Position numbers and translations under genes: made by a program. A DNA stretch of 64,000 bases, taken from assembly GCA_037102815.1 (NCBI GenBank), contig BTPP01000008.1:1736001-1800000 (forward strand), given 5' to 3'. This document shows, in pieces, positions 24,064 through 36,294 of the stretch. Positions within the stretch are counted from its first letter, which is position 1. Each line of letters begins with the position of its first letter. This stretch comes from Neurospora intermedia (lineage: Eukaryota; Ascomycota; Sordariomycetes; Sordariales; Sordariaceae). The notes under the pieces are model-generated. The model was given only the letters and a program-made list of their open reading frames with translations, was not told where the DNA came from and did not search any database.

Positions 24064-25987
24064 TCCTTTAGTCTCATATGCACTAGGTTTGACAAAGACT
24101 TATCCCACAATGCTCCTCTAAAGACCAGCTCAGACACCTCAACTCAAACACCAGGGAACCTGTCACGAACTTGGTCATACCACCCAGCCAAGACAGAAAC
24201 AGAACCAAGCATCCGGCCTCTCTCTGACCCTCGAACCACAGAGTGAGATTTCCGAGGCCTAGTCTCAGCCCTCTCCATATTACCTCCCTACAATTTCTTG
24301 CCTGCCACGTGCAGTGAATTGCTTGATTGTCCGAGCATATAAATATTATGCTCTTGCCTCCTGGCTAGGTGGCTAGGTGGTGACCCACAGTCAGAGGCTT
24401 ATTGGAAGCTTTCAATCGGCTCCAGGTGTTTGGGACACCCACCGGCTGTGACCTTGCGGCTCGGTAAGGTAAGGTACCTAGGTAAGGGAGGTAGGTACGT
24501 GATCGGCTTTAGTCGTGCACTGCCCGTTGACGCAGCTACCTACCTACCTAACATGAACCCAAATGGCGGGAATCGTGGAACGCGAGCGCATGTCTGTCTA
24601 CTTTCAGTTAGGCTGGGCTGAGCTGAGCCGTCAAGGATTGAGTTGTGCCTCGATGTAGAGGGTTCATGTTGATGTTACATACTAGAATGACAAAAGGGTC
24701 GAAGTTCCTGGCAGTTCAATGATGGTCATGTGGGAAGAAAGAACCTTACATGGAGTAGACTTTTTCTTAGAAAAAAAGACCTTCAGTGTGTATACTGAAG
24801 GGCGTGGACTGCTTGATCGTTCGGCATCATTCATAACCAAACTCGGAACCCAATTCGCTTATTCTCACTGCGGTGAGATCTCCCCCAAAGCCACCTAACC
24901 AGGCTGCCAGGCAAGCAAGCCATCCATCACCAACGAGTACCAGGAATGTTCATAGTTTGGTTCTGTGTAACGTACCTTACCAACATGAAGTTAAATGTGA
25001 CAAAGTCGTCGTTGGAGAACTTGACAGACAAAGATCACATTACACCAGTTCACGAATAGCCAACTGAACTTGTCACGCCTGTCACGCCTGTCAAAACCAG
25101 CTACGCCGCAAAAAGTCGCAATGGGAAACCCAAGTTACCGCTATTCGACGTTGGTCATGTCATGGTCCTTATGGTGAAGAATGATTTGTGGTGGGTATGT
25201 GTTACTGGCGTTCGGATGTAAGCATCATATAGATGAGATGTTACACTTCGATCCTTGCATGCAGAAAATCCGGGGAATGGTCTGCGGATCGAATTCGTTC
25301 ATGGGAAGTTGAAGACATGGAGTTGACGTTGATGTTGTGCTGACTCACACGATGAATGCAAAAATACATACCGTTTTGGGAAAGGCGCCGGCAGCACATA
25401 TGGAAAGTTGAAAAGGACAAAGCCCCGATTGTACTCGATTAGGATAGATCTGTAATTGTCCGCCGCAGTCAAGATACTACGGCTCTGATTAAGTAAAACC
25501 AGCCCTTCGAATGCTTCTTGCGCATTTCTTCACCCGTGCAAACAATTTGACAATCTCCAGGGGCAGTTGTCCTCAGCAAGGACTGCGGTGAAATTTACAC
25601 TACAAACTCGGGCCACGGACCAACGGTTGACACAACTCCACTGTTGCGGCTCGCCCGGGGCTTTTGTAAGTGGAACACCTTGACGCATGCCAAGACTTGG
25701 GGGTTCCTGACAGGGGTTGGCCGCGCCGTGAAGAAGAAGCAGTTGGAGCTGGCAATATAGCCTACTAGGACACTGGCCTGCTTGAGCACAAGATGATAGG
25801 ACTGGTTGTTGCTGTCAGTTGGCAATTTGGAGATTCCTTGTTGTGGCCTGGTAGAAAAGTCCTTTCCAGTTGTGTCCATTAGCGTGTAATATTATGACCA
25901 ACTTGGTATTGCATAAGACAAAAAACGAACAAAGACCCAAAGAAGAACGCCTCATTGTAAGCCAAATCATCAACATGTCTGTTTCTT
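24064..25987. other. Intergenic, no gene seen
   Basis: Normal GC composition. Short ORFs here lack homology I recognise and overlap each other. It contains interspersed GGTA/TACC tracts (24,461-24,498 and 24,535-24,551), which recur in this genome near promoters. Its right end is the probable 3' UTR of the MTC1 gene. Confidence 0.6.
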
Positions 25988-27659
25988 TCAGATGAGGCCT
26001 GCCCGAGCAGCCTCACTTCCGCCCTCCTCCAAGATGGTCTCCACCTTTTGCTTTCCCTTACCAATGCTGCCCTCACCAACGCCCATTCTGCGCGCAACGT
26101 AGCGCTGGGCGATGATGCCCACAGAAAGGTTTAGTGCCTCCTCCACCCACTCAGCAACCCACTCGCGCGGGTCAACGCCACCACTTTCGACAATTTCACG
26201 AATCTCCTCCGGTACTCGCTCAAAGTCAAACTCTTGACCCTCATCGGCACTGCCGGGGGTAAGGGGCGCGGCGGCAGCGTCCAGCCAGCGGATCCATTTG
26301 GCGGGGATGGACTGGCTGACAGCCGAGTACTGGATATCATGGATGGGATCAAAGAGGTAGACAGCGAAGCAGACCAAGTCGTCAGTCTTGTCCTCGTCCA
26401 AAACATCAGATGACTCCTTCTCCTTTTCCGAGGCTGACGAGCCCGCAAAGAGCGCCTTGTCCTCCTTCACACCGATGGCCTGCACCGACAGGAAGATGTC
26501 TGAAGTTCGGACGGGGTTGCTTTCGCGAGCCGGCTCCATTGCTCGCTGGCGCGCCGCCTCGATGCCACCGTGCGCGGCGAAGTAATCGTTGGCATAACCC
26601 TCGGCGTTAGCCCGGCAGAGCTTGGTTCCCTCGACAAGTCCGTTGATGACTCCTAGGTCGCGAGGGATCTCGACTTGCCGCCACCAGGGCCCGTCGCGCC
26701 AGCCGACTGTCGATGAGCCACCAAAGAAGGAAGGCTTCTCGGACGAGTTGCGTGCTGTTGACTCTTGGCCCCGCTGGATGACCAGGAGATCGCCGCCCTC
26801 GACCTGGGACATGACACGACTAAAAACACCGTGGATAAGGGGATCGAGGGAGGGATATCCAACGAGATCGTGAGTGATGTGGATAAGGAGCCTCTCGTGC
26901 GATGAAATGGGCGGGGCGAGGGTATGGAGGATATTGGTGAATGTCGGGATGGCGCGGTGTACGAGGTCTTCTCCCACTGTGATGAAGGATACCAATCAGC
27001 ATTTGATTGCAATGACAGAGAGAGACATGGCAGGGACGGCAGTGAGTTCCATCTGCAGAACAAGACTTACCGAGGCCGCGCAAAGCGCCCACGTTGCCGC
27101 GAACTTGGTCGGCCCATTTCTTAGCTTCCTCGTTTTGCTGGATCTCCTTGACGGCGGCTTCGGCTTGCTTCACGGCGGCAGCAGCAGTCGAGGCAGCAGT
27201 AGACAAGAAGCCTCCCCACCAACTTCCGCCAGAGTTCGCAGCTGGTTGTGGCTTCTCGGCTGGCTTCTTCTCGGATTCGTGCGGATCCGAGCTTGTCGCG
27301 CTGGGGGTGAAGGTGTCGGTCGGGTGGGATGCGGTGCTTTCGCCTGACTTTCGTGTGGAAGCGCCGGTGTCAGCAGCGGGAGGAGGTGGAGTGTTGGTCG
27401 AGGTGCGCTTCGCCGGCGAAGCTCTGGCGGCGATGTCGCGAACGCGAGGGGTATGAGGTCTCTCGGGGGCTTTCGAGACGAGCTCGTCCTCTAGCTCGGC
27501 CAGGATATCTCGGTCGGCAGCATCGTTCTTGGGCTTGGCAGGCGCTCGCTTGGTCTTTGGCGTCGATGACTTCTTGATGGCAATGTCGTCGCCAATCCCC
27601 TCAAAGAGCTCGCCGAGTTCGTCGTCGGTAGGATCAGTCTTGGATCGTTTGGTGGCCAT
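25988..27659 (-). CDS. MTC1: Maintenance of telomere capping protein 1 (MTC1) homologue
   Basis: Two exons, 27,659-27,071 and 26,976-25,988, joined by a 94-bp intron (GTAAGT...CACAG, branch-like CTGAT) that restores L-V-G-E-D across the junction; 525 residues. The acidic/Lys-rich, disordered N-terminus starts MATKRSKTDPTDDELGELFE and leads to the conserved G-S-W-W-G-G-F-L segment (about residues 147-154) and an Ala-rich amphipathic stretch. The C-terminal half keeps family hallmarks such as the F-F-G-G-S segment and P-A-K-W-I-R-W-L-D. Yeast MTC1 is a little shorter, was found in screens for telomere-capping defects, and is reported in COPI/Golgi contexts; its biochemistry is poorly known. The start has a good context (ACACAATGG). 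It is divergent from the long gene at 29,465 with 1.8 kb between. Family call from remembered motifs. Confidence 0.85.
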
Positions 27660-29464
27660 TGTGTGTGTTGGCGGGCGATGTGCGTCCCGATGTTCTTCCT
27701 GAGTTGGGTTGTTCGAGGGGTGGAATGATGTCTCTGGGTGGATTCAATCGAGATAAGGGAGCGGCGGCGGGCGGGAGCACAGTCCAGCCAGGCCATTCAG
27801 GGACGGGGGGCACGCACCCAAACAATGCACTGCGGGGACCAGGCAGAGTTGGTGGGTGCGGATTTGCGGGGTTGCACGAATGTGTCGGTACACAGGTACC
27901 TACCTTTGCACTCTGACTGTGTACCTACACAGACACCAAGATGGAAAATCATGTTATCCATCATCACTTGTGAGTGTGCGAGAAGCATACTCTGATTTGA
28001 CTTGAGAGCTTCCACACGTACATTACATGAGATGCTGAGAGTGATAACGAGCACCTCGAGGTATTGATGGTCTCTGCTGGGGTCAAGAATAAGTGAATCG
28101 TCGTCACTCTGGGGCTAGGTCGCTAGGCTTGACGGTATTGGAGCAATGCCGGAGAGGCGCAAGGCATCCACTTTGTTCTTGCAGCCCTTCCTTATCCTTG
28201 CTGGTGAGACGAGAGCCTCATCATCAGTCGTCAGCCTTATTGTCCTCAACGTACTGCTTACTGTCATCAAAGCTGGACCACGAGTGTTAAGTGTAAAGTT
28301 CGTTACTCCAGACACCCCTCGCTTGCCTGCCAGCTTGCAGTGGCCCATTCAGGTTCTGTTCAGAGTGAATCCAGCCAGGTGGCTCGCACAATGACTGGCA
28401 TGAAGCAAAAGAGCGGCCAAGGTTGTGTTGATCCACACTCGCAGGATGCAAATGGTGAAGTGTAATTGGCCAGCTGTCTCATTCGACACACGAGCTGGAG
28501 CATGTTAGTGGCCTTGTCGACTGGCAGCCAGCTGTGTAGTGGGTCTGCCAGGACAGGACTGCAACCTGTACTCGTGTACGATTGGCTGTAGCTTCAGTTA
28601 TTCGGGAATCTGAACCTCCAAAATTGATGCGAGGAAGAAATCTACTCGGCCGTCAAAGTCACGGCCTCTTTCCCAGCCAACAAGTCAAGCAGCGAGCGAC
28701 TTGAGGAAGACGCCGCAACATCATCATCTCTACCTACCTTTCGCGCACTTCGCTCGCCGGGAGTTTCAGCATTTACCAACCTACTCGCCAATTCGAGTTC
28801 TTCTGTCTTCAGCCCGTCCCGCTTCCCTCGGTTTTCTTCAGACGGTTGGGTGCACACATTATTCACACAGAACTGCTTGGCCCTGGCGGCTTGCACTAAT
28901 ACCGCCCATCTTGTCTGTACTGTACCATAGAGGTACACTACACTGCATACCTACTTTTGCCCGTGCGTCCGGCTTCACTTTTCACTCAAAAGACCTCCAA
29001 CCCTCGACATAACTTCAAGTTGCCCATGACTACACACGACTCTGGCCAATTCTCTGCCACTTCACTTTCAGAAGGAATCTGACGACGGACAACCAGCATT
29101 GCCAGACAGACAGCAAGCATTGCTATTCGGCATCTTTTTTCCATCACACCCTTTCCACCCAACCGGACAACGCTGTTCTCAGCGAACCGACGCCAAGCCT
29201 GAGCGTCTTTGGGATCCAACCATTGACAAGCTCTGAGGTAGCAAGCCGACTCCCTGACACGTTGAAAGGTTAGTGCATTTTTTTTCTTTGGCTTTTCGCC
29301 TCACTGGCAGAGTCGCTATGTTCCACCACCGCCGCCCAAATAATATCAAGTTCCCACTCTGACCAGCTGATAGCTGAGGCTCAAAGAAAGTGTGTCTGTG
29401 CAGTTCAGCCAGTCCGGTCCTTCACTTCTGCTGCAGAGTGAATTACAACTGAAGTCTGCTTTAC
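27660..29464. other. Divergent promoter region between MTC1 and the long low-complexity gene
   Basis: No supportable ORF; overlapping short ORFs on both strands are unrelated to known families. From about 28,700 it becomes C/T-rich on the plus strand, consistent with a long 5' leader for the gene at 29,465. A possible 5' UTR intron donor (GGTTAGTGC) lies at about 29,270, but no acceptor can be chosen confidently. Confidence 0.5.
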
Positions 29465-29898
29465 ATGGAGCGCGGACGTGGTGGCCGCGGGCGCGCGACC
29501 AAGAAGATGCGTGGAACCCTGTCAACTACATCTCACCACCACCCACAGTTTAGCCAACAACAACAACAACAACATCAACAGCGTCCTATTGCCCAGCAGC
29601 ACGAATTCGAGCATCAATTTCAGATTACACCCTTTCCCCAAGTCAATGGCTTTCACCACACCAATCCCACAACTACGGGCACTGTTAACCCTTCCATTCC
29701 CGGCAGCACCTCACATGCGCCTCACCCCTCCTCCACCTACACCCCCTTTTCGGATCTGACCACTCAGAATCCTCCAATCCCCTTTACTACATCGCATGTG
29801 CAGAACAATCAACCACACCATTCAACACACCCATATCCCCAGATGCATGGCCATCAGTTCCAGCAACCACAACATCAACCACAACATCAACAGCAGCC

Positions 29899-29929
<31 letters not shown>

Positions 29930-32900
29930 GCGCATCAGCCGCCGACGACACATCAACGCGCTCCTTCACTCGGTTCCCTCCGAGGTGGTAGGACCAAGCA
30001 AGTCGCTTATCCAAACCTTCAACAGCGCCGCACTGCTTCTCCATCGGCCCCTGATTCGACTTCTTCCTTCCGTGTCACTCCACACAGTGATCGCACCGCC
30101 GGAGGACCTGCACTGGATACAACAAACCTTTTCACCTTTGATTCGCCCTCGAGCACTGCCATGCCTGCTGGCAACACATCAGCTCGCAAAAGGTCCAAGA
30201 CCTTTGACTTCTCTCATGAAGCCCCCAAATTTGACAATGAGGAAAACTCAAATAGTAAAGGCGGCCACTCGCTCAGGAAGCGTGCACGGATCGACTATAG
30301 CCAGGAACAGATTGATGATGTATTCGGCGGTGCCGCCACCAAAGTCGATTCCGCTGCCAGGCCTGCCGGCACACCAACCACCCGCGGACGCCGGCGAAGG
30401 GGCACCCAAGGGGATTCTGAGGGTGAAGAATTCAAGGACCACGATCATAGTGCCTTGCGTAACAAGCGGGGCAACAAGTCTCCGGCTCCTGCACGTAACT
30501 CATCCTCTCACCGGAAGCCAGCGGGTAAGAAGCCAGCTACAGCGCAGAGCACGTATGTTGAGCAGCACCAGTCGGACAATGACGTGCGAGATACCATCTT
30601 GGTCGGCGTCTCGATGGATGAGATACCCGAGGTAGAGGAAGAGTTGGAACAGTCGGCCGTTGGAGGTGCATCCGCGGCCAATCAAGCGTCAAAGCCCAAC
30701 GGATCCGGTGCTGTCCCGCAAGGTGAACAGTCATTGCCTCGCGCTGCTGAGTCCAGAGAAACAGTTAGTTCGTCCCAGTCACAAAATCCTTCCGCATCCC
30801 ATGGCAACATCGAAGGCACCAGCAATGAGGACGAACCGGCTCCAAATCCATCAACACTGGAGAACGGTACCATTGCTTCTTCCAAGGACACTTCAACCGA
30901 AGAGCAAGGCTCTCACCAGGAAACCGCCATGTCGACCGAGACTGAGAAATCACGTCCATCAGAACACCCCCAAAATCACCCAAATCTACTCCACGATGGG
31001 CACTTTAAGGTAGAGCCCACAGAGCAAGATGAAGCAACCCATTTACACTCCGTGCCAGAATTGATTCCCTCGTCACCAATTCCTTCTTCCAAGGTCAACT
31101 CTCAACCCGGTAATCGCCCTCCATCCCCTCCCAATACCACGCAAGGTAGTAATTCGGCCGCGACAACTTCCCCATCGTCATCTTCTCAGACGGTACGACC
31201 TCCCAAACCGGGTTTCCCTCCCCGTTTGAAGAACCTCGAAAAGATCTATAGCCTCGAGACACCCATCGCTGCTTCTCTGAAGCTCACGCCCTACGTGGAC
31301 GATGATGTCACACACCCTGGCCCTTTCACTGAAAGGCTTGTCCTTGATCCTATGACGAAGGCCAATCCTACGCCTATACCGACGCCGGCCACCTCACCGG
31401 CTCCCACCCCTGCACAGCCGGTGCCGATCGCGCCAGCCGCCGTGCCGGAACCCACGTCTACTGAATTCCATTGGGATGGGCGCCGCAAGCTGAAGATGCA
31501 AGAGTTCTACAAACTCTGGCGACAGGAAACTGGAAAGATGGTGGCGAGTGGCCAGCCTCGTATGTCAATGAAGGAGTTTAGAGACAACTACTACATTCCA
31601 CGACTGAAGGAAGCACAGGCTGAGTCTGGAGGCAAAGTAGCGGAAACACTTCCCTCACCAGAGCCAGCTCCCGCACCAAAGGTGAAGCAAGCCTCTCGTC
31701 CAACAGGGCAAGCATCCGATGATGTGCCCCAAACTGAACCTCCGACTGCCGCGCCTTCTCCCTCCGAGATGGTGGACGAGGAAGACCTGGCAACCGCATC
31801 TGTGGCCGACGATGAAGATGGGCAGTATGTCAATGGGCCGGCGTTTGACTCTGAAAAAGCCGCGGGCTCTATAGAGCCCCTAGAGGTGGTCCGGCAGCCA
31901 CGGAAGCAGTGGTCATTCCCCAAGATTCGCGACGTTCAAGATTTTGCGGATCTCTTGGAAGACTACCAGGATATGGACACTGCCACGCTCTACAGGCTGG
32001 CTGAAGCCATGTCTGAAACCCTCAATGTCTGGCAGAATGAATTCCGCGAGCTCAAGAAGATTGTTGACGATGAGGACAATGCAGAGCGCCGCAAGAAGAA
32101 TGATGTCTCGATTGTCAACTGGGAAAACCGGCTGAAAGCGGAGGACGCACCACATTTCCGCCGCCACTATGATGAACCCACCAAGGGACCGCCCGCCTTC
32201 GAACTCAAGGGTGTTCGCGCACCGAAGCCTTCGTCAGATGATCCCATCTACGAGCATCAAAAGGACCAGGATAAGATCATGGCCGCAGCATATGGCTTCA
32301 AGCACAATCCCCATGCCAACGCGGTTGGTAGACAAAACATCGAAGAGCAACGGTGGGACATCACCGAGACCCGACCCCACAGGAAAGGTGCTGGAAAGGC
32401 TGAGCTTGCCGAAGAAAACGTTGTTGAAGGAAAGCGAGTGCGCAAACCCCGCAACCTCTCGGATCAAAGCAAGGATCCTAGTCGTGCCGGCACCCCTACC
32501 GGCGGCCCATCTACTGTTGTTGGCCGGCGTGGCAAGCGCAAGCAAATGGCTTCCAATGATGATTCGATTGAGCCGTCTGACCAAACTCCGGCCGTAGAGA
32601 TTATCCCTGAGCCTGTAGTCCGCAAACGACGCGGACCCAAACCCAAAGCACTTATTTTGGCGGAGCAAGCTCAGCAAGCCAAGGAGGCACAACAAGCTAA
32701 GGAGGCCCAGGAGGCATTGGAAGCCGAGCAAGCCAAGGAGTCTCAGCAGGACATGGAAGACCAGATTGCCGAGCAAGTCCAGGAAACTCAGGAAGTCCCA
32801 CTGGGTGATGACGCAGCTAGCGTAGCACCTGAGGAACCCCAGGCTGAAGAGACCCCATTGCCAGTAGACAAGCCGAAACCAGGACGCAAACGTGGTCGTG

Positions 32901-34486
32901 CACCGGCTGCGCCTCCTGCCGTTGAGGAAACACCTGCCCCTGCGCCTGCTCCGACTGAAAGTGAGGAGGGAAAGACTAAGCGTCAGCGTCAGCCCAAGGT
33001 GGCCCTTCCTCCGGTTCAAGAGATCGCTCCGCAATCTTTCTACAATAGCCCTATTACCTTGGATAATGGTGCTTCGGAACTTCTACCACAAGAGCAGCAC
33101 GTACCGAGGCCATCAACTGCTTCGTCGGAGGGAACGAACAATACGGCCGGCACCCCGGAGTCGAGCTATTCGTTGCGTGACAAGCGGAGACGCAACTTTG
33201 CGCTCGAGAACGATCCCGAACTTGAGCCAAGACAGCACAAGCGAGCTCGCAACGCTGTTCCTGCTAAGCCAGAGAGCCACGAGCCTAAGAAGCGTGGCCC
33301 TAAAAAGAAGAACGCGAATGTGACGAGCCAGCCTACTTCAGTACCTCCTCCACCACCTCCGGCACTTGCTCCGCAGCAGCCCGTAGGAGGATTGAAAGCG
33401 CCCGCATTGTTCTTCAACAGTGGACCGCCACCCATCGCTCCGGCCCCTGGTCCATCTCCTTTCATGCATACATTTAACGCCGCCCCAGCCTTCCCACCAG
33501 GAGGTCCTCCGCCGCAAGTTCCCGCGCCACCGGCTATCACCAAGCCGTTGACTCGCATCAAGATCAAGAACCCAGGACCCCCTCAGATGGGTCCTAGCTT
33601 TGCCCAAGTGCCTCCCCAGTCGGTCCCTCCCGTCAACAATGGCCCACATCCTACCTTGAAGGGCCCAGGTAAAGCACCTCGGGCTCCGAAGGCGGCTACG
33701 CCAACCCCGCCCGAACCTGTCGAACCTCCCAAGATGATGCCCAGTGGCTTTGCCCTGGCCAACACCACGGAGCCGGATAAGCCATATGCGGAGATGAGCA
33801 AGTCGGAGAAGATGAGCTATTCCATGAGAAGTAAGTACTGCTGTTCTGCCTTTCTTTGGTCGACATGTTCGCGAGCTAACAGGGACGTAGGACGCTGGGC
33901 TTCAGGTGAAATGCAAGGAGCGGTTGAAAAGCGCCGTACAACATTGGCCAACAAGAAGGCCGAAAAGGCGGCAACGGGCGTGACAAACGGCAACGAGCCG
34001 GGCATGATGTCGATGAGCCAGACTCCAGATCCAGTTTCCGCTGGCCCCTCAACCGGTGCCTCGGCCCCGACAACACCAGGCCTTGGTCCCACCCACACCG
34101 GGCTGTTGGCTTTGCCGCCCCAACCTCAAGGAGTTCAGAACGTCCAGGTGGCACAGGGCCATCACCAGGTGATGCACAGCTTCCCCCCGCTTCCACCACA
34201 CATCATGCCTCCGCAGCATATGCCTCCGCAATCGATGCCCCCTCAGCAAATGCCACCTCACTCGATGGCTCCCCAGCCCATGCCTCCAATGGCCCAGATG
34301 GCACCCATGTCACAGCCTGGTCCGGGCCAGGGACAGATGCCGCCGCAAATGGCTCCGATGCCCCCGATGCAACAACAGATGCAACCGATGCACCCTCTCC
34401 AGCATCAGCATATGCCGCCTCAACCCATGCAGCCGCTATCTTACCCTTACCCTCACCCTCCTTCTGGGCATGGACCCGTTGCTTAG
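29465..34486 (+). CDS. Very long low-complexity, probably nuclear, conserved ascomycete protein
   Basis: Open from ATG 29,465 to TAG 34,486, with a likely 60-bp intron at 33,831-33,890 (GTAAGT, branch GCTAAC, acceptor GTAG); the spliced protein is 1,653 residues. The N-terminus is RGG-like (ERGRGGRGR) and Gln/His-rich (about residues 27-165), followed by long Ser/Pro/Gln stretches. Two better-ordered blocks stand out: about 675-718 (an aromatic/charged helix-like segment with Y-K-L-W-R-Q-E-T) and about 816-925 (S-F-P-K-I-R-D-V...L-W-helix segments). Basic AT-hook-like patches lie near 1,052 (RKRRGPKPK), 1,138 (PGRKRGR) and 1,275 (KKRGPKKK), with a Glu/Gln/Ala coiled-coil stretch at about 1,066-1,110. 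The C-terminus is Met/Pro/Gln-rich. These features suggest a chromatin or transcription role; I cannot name the family. Confidence 0.85.
33831..33890 (+). other. In-frame 60-bp intron with no stop codon
   Basis: The donor is GTAAGT, the branch-like site GCTAAC lies 10 nt before the GTAG acceptor, and the length is a multiple of three with no stop. Splicing gives S-M-R-R-R-W-A-S across the junction; retention would insert 20 mostly hydrophobic and cysteine-containing residues. The nearer AG at 33,881-33,882 would bring an immediate stop, so 33,890 is the better acceptor. Confidence 0.7.
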
Positions 34487-36127
34487 GAGGCTATAGACCC
34501 CCAGTTGATGCAGTGAGCTACATGGGATAGGAAACCAGAAAGAGCAAGGAGTGGACGTAGGAAGAGAAGTAGGGACAATGATATGACTAGTCTTGCAAGA
34601 CGGCCGTTGAGGCAATTGGGTACTGGTTGGTGAAGATGGATATACCCTTTCTTGAAGAGATGGATGCTGGTGATGTGGATAGTACTTGTGCCGAGAGAAA
34701 TTCACCAAGGCATATATTTTATCTCAGTTTCAGTTTCGTATTTTGCTCAAGACGATTTGGGTACACCTGCCTGCATATCTGACTATCCTAGTCTAGAGCT
34801 GCAAAGCTCTTTCTTGCATCAAGTCTGAGCTCCCCTTGTTGGGAGCCTTGAACTTATGGGGGACAAAAAAAGATAAGGAAAGGAAAGAACGATTTCCTAG
34901 TTATACGGATGATCACATGTAATGGATAGAGTGGTGCATTAAGAGGTTGGTTTGAATCCAGGCAATATGGAATAAAAAGAAAGACAAAGTATCTTTCTAC
35001 TGCCATTTCAGACAGGCAAAAAACGGGAAAGGGTTTCTTGCTAGGCGTTTTGATAGCTCCAGAAGCTTAGAAGCTCAGGACGGGAATGTTGTCGCGTTAG
35101 CACTGCAGTGGATAGTCGTTTATTACCACCCTTATGGTTACGTAGGTACCTACGTTTCTAACAGTACGAGTATACCACCTCGAATAAAAATGGCGTCCAA
35201 GATAATTCAAACGAAAGTGCTTGGTTTGATAATATATCAAGAGGTTCGTATGCCGTGCTGCAATGCCATGTTTCCTCATTATCAAAATGATGTTCTTTCC
35301 TGACTGGATCGCCTAGGAAACTGCAGTGGATGATAGGTCAGTAAGTAGCTAGGTAAGGAAGGAAGATGGAGTGACGGGTCAGGGCGAAGGTAGGTAGTGG
35401 TAGTTGTAGATAGGTATGTACCTCTCTCTGTTGGTGAGGCACATGCTGAGGTAGTAGTGAGGGAAGACATTTCAACGGTGCCGTAGTTATTGGAGGGCTG
35501 GCTGGAAAAGGTGACAACGAATAGGGCTTGATTCTTGGGGAGTTGTCTATCTAATGGAAGAGAGAGAAACGGAACCCAGTGCAGCCTAGAAATAAATACC
35601 TGGAGGGAGTGTCAGAAGTGAAGGGGCGGCCCAGGGCACACACATTTCCAACAGTAGGTATAATGTACCGGTTGAAGCTAAGTCCAGTAGTTGAAGTTTG
35701 CTACTTGGAATACCTCTACTAGCATATATATTTCCCTAATGATGGCTACCGGGTATATGGGTAGCAGGCAGTCACGCAGATTGGTTGCCCAGATATGTGC
35801 AAAGTTTTCCAACGTTGTTTCTTCGTTATCCAAAAGAGATTGTATGTTGATAACGAGATTATATCTTGATATGCTCTGTATAGGTAGCTTTTGTCTGCTG
35901 GGTAATGTTGTCTATTCCGAAACCACCATGACTCCAAGTTTAACCTTCTGCAAACATGGCCGTCTCTTCATCAAACTGACGCTCAGAGCGTGCCTGCTCA
36001 ATGATGGATTCATACTTGGTTAAAAGAAGAGGATCTGGTAGGTCTCGATCGCAGACCTGGCCAGCAGAACGGGATCTGGTATGTCGTGATCGTTTTCCGC
36101 AAATGCAATGCAAATCCGCTGAATGAA
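34487..36127. other. Intergenic, between two convergent genes
   Basis: Probable 3' UTRs of the plus-strand long gene and the minus-strand NLR gene. Short ORFs are present but none is supportable. It contains scattered GGTAGG/CCTACC tracts at about 35,345-35,420. Confidence 0.5.
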
Positions 36128-36294
36128 ACTGGTAGCATCCCTCCAACTCACGCAATTGCTCATAGACCTCCCAATTGGTATAGGAGCGTCTACTCAATTG
36201 TAAAGCGTTCTGACTTAGATGATTGCTCGTAAACCTCCCGGTCGACATGAAAGGATCCCTCCGACTCGGATAATCGCTCGTAGACCTCCCGGTT
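36128..36294 (-). repeat. Three degenerate tandem units (REVYE-type) at the NLR C-terminus
   Basis: Units of about 51-54 bp on the minus strand at 36,294-36,241, 36,240-36,190 and about 36,176-36,128 share GGGAGGTYTAYGAGC and a following GAGT/GGAGGGAT segment. The first two encode R-E-V-Y-E-R/Q repeats in frame. The TAG at 36,190-36,192 ends the protein before the third unit, which is kept in another frame. The tail therefore seems to be shortening or varying in copy number. Confidence 0.7.

Noticed and set aside
26874-27347. 157-codon plus-strand ORF
   Set aside because: Antisense to the MTC1 exons and intron, where the minus-strand product is recognisable.
32234-33034. 266-codon minus-strand ORF
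   Set aside because: Antisense shadow of the long low-complexity gene, whose frame is continuous and has proper start and splice signals.
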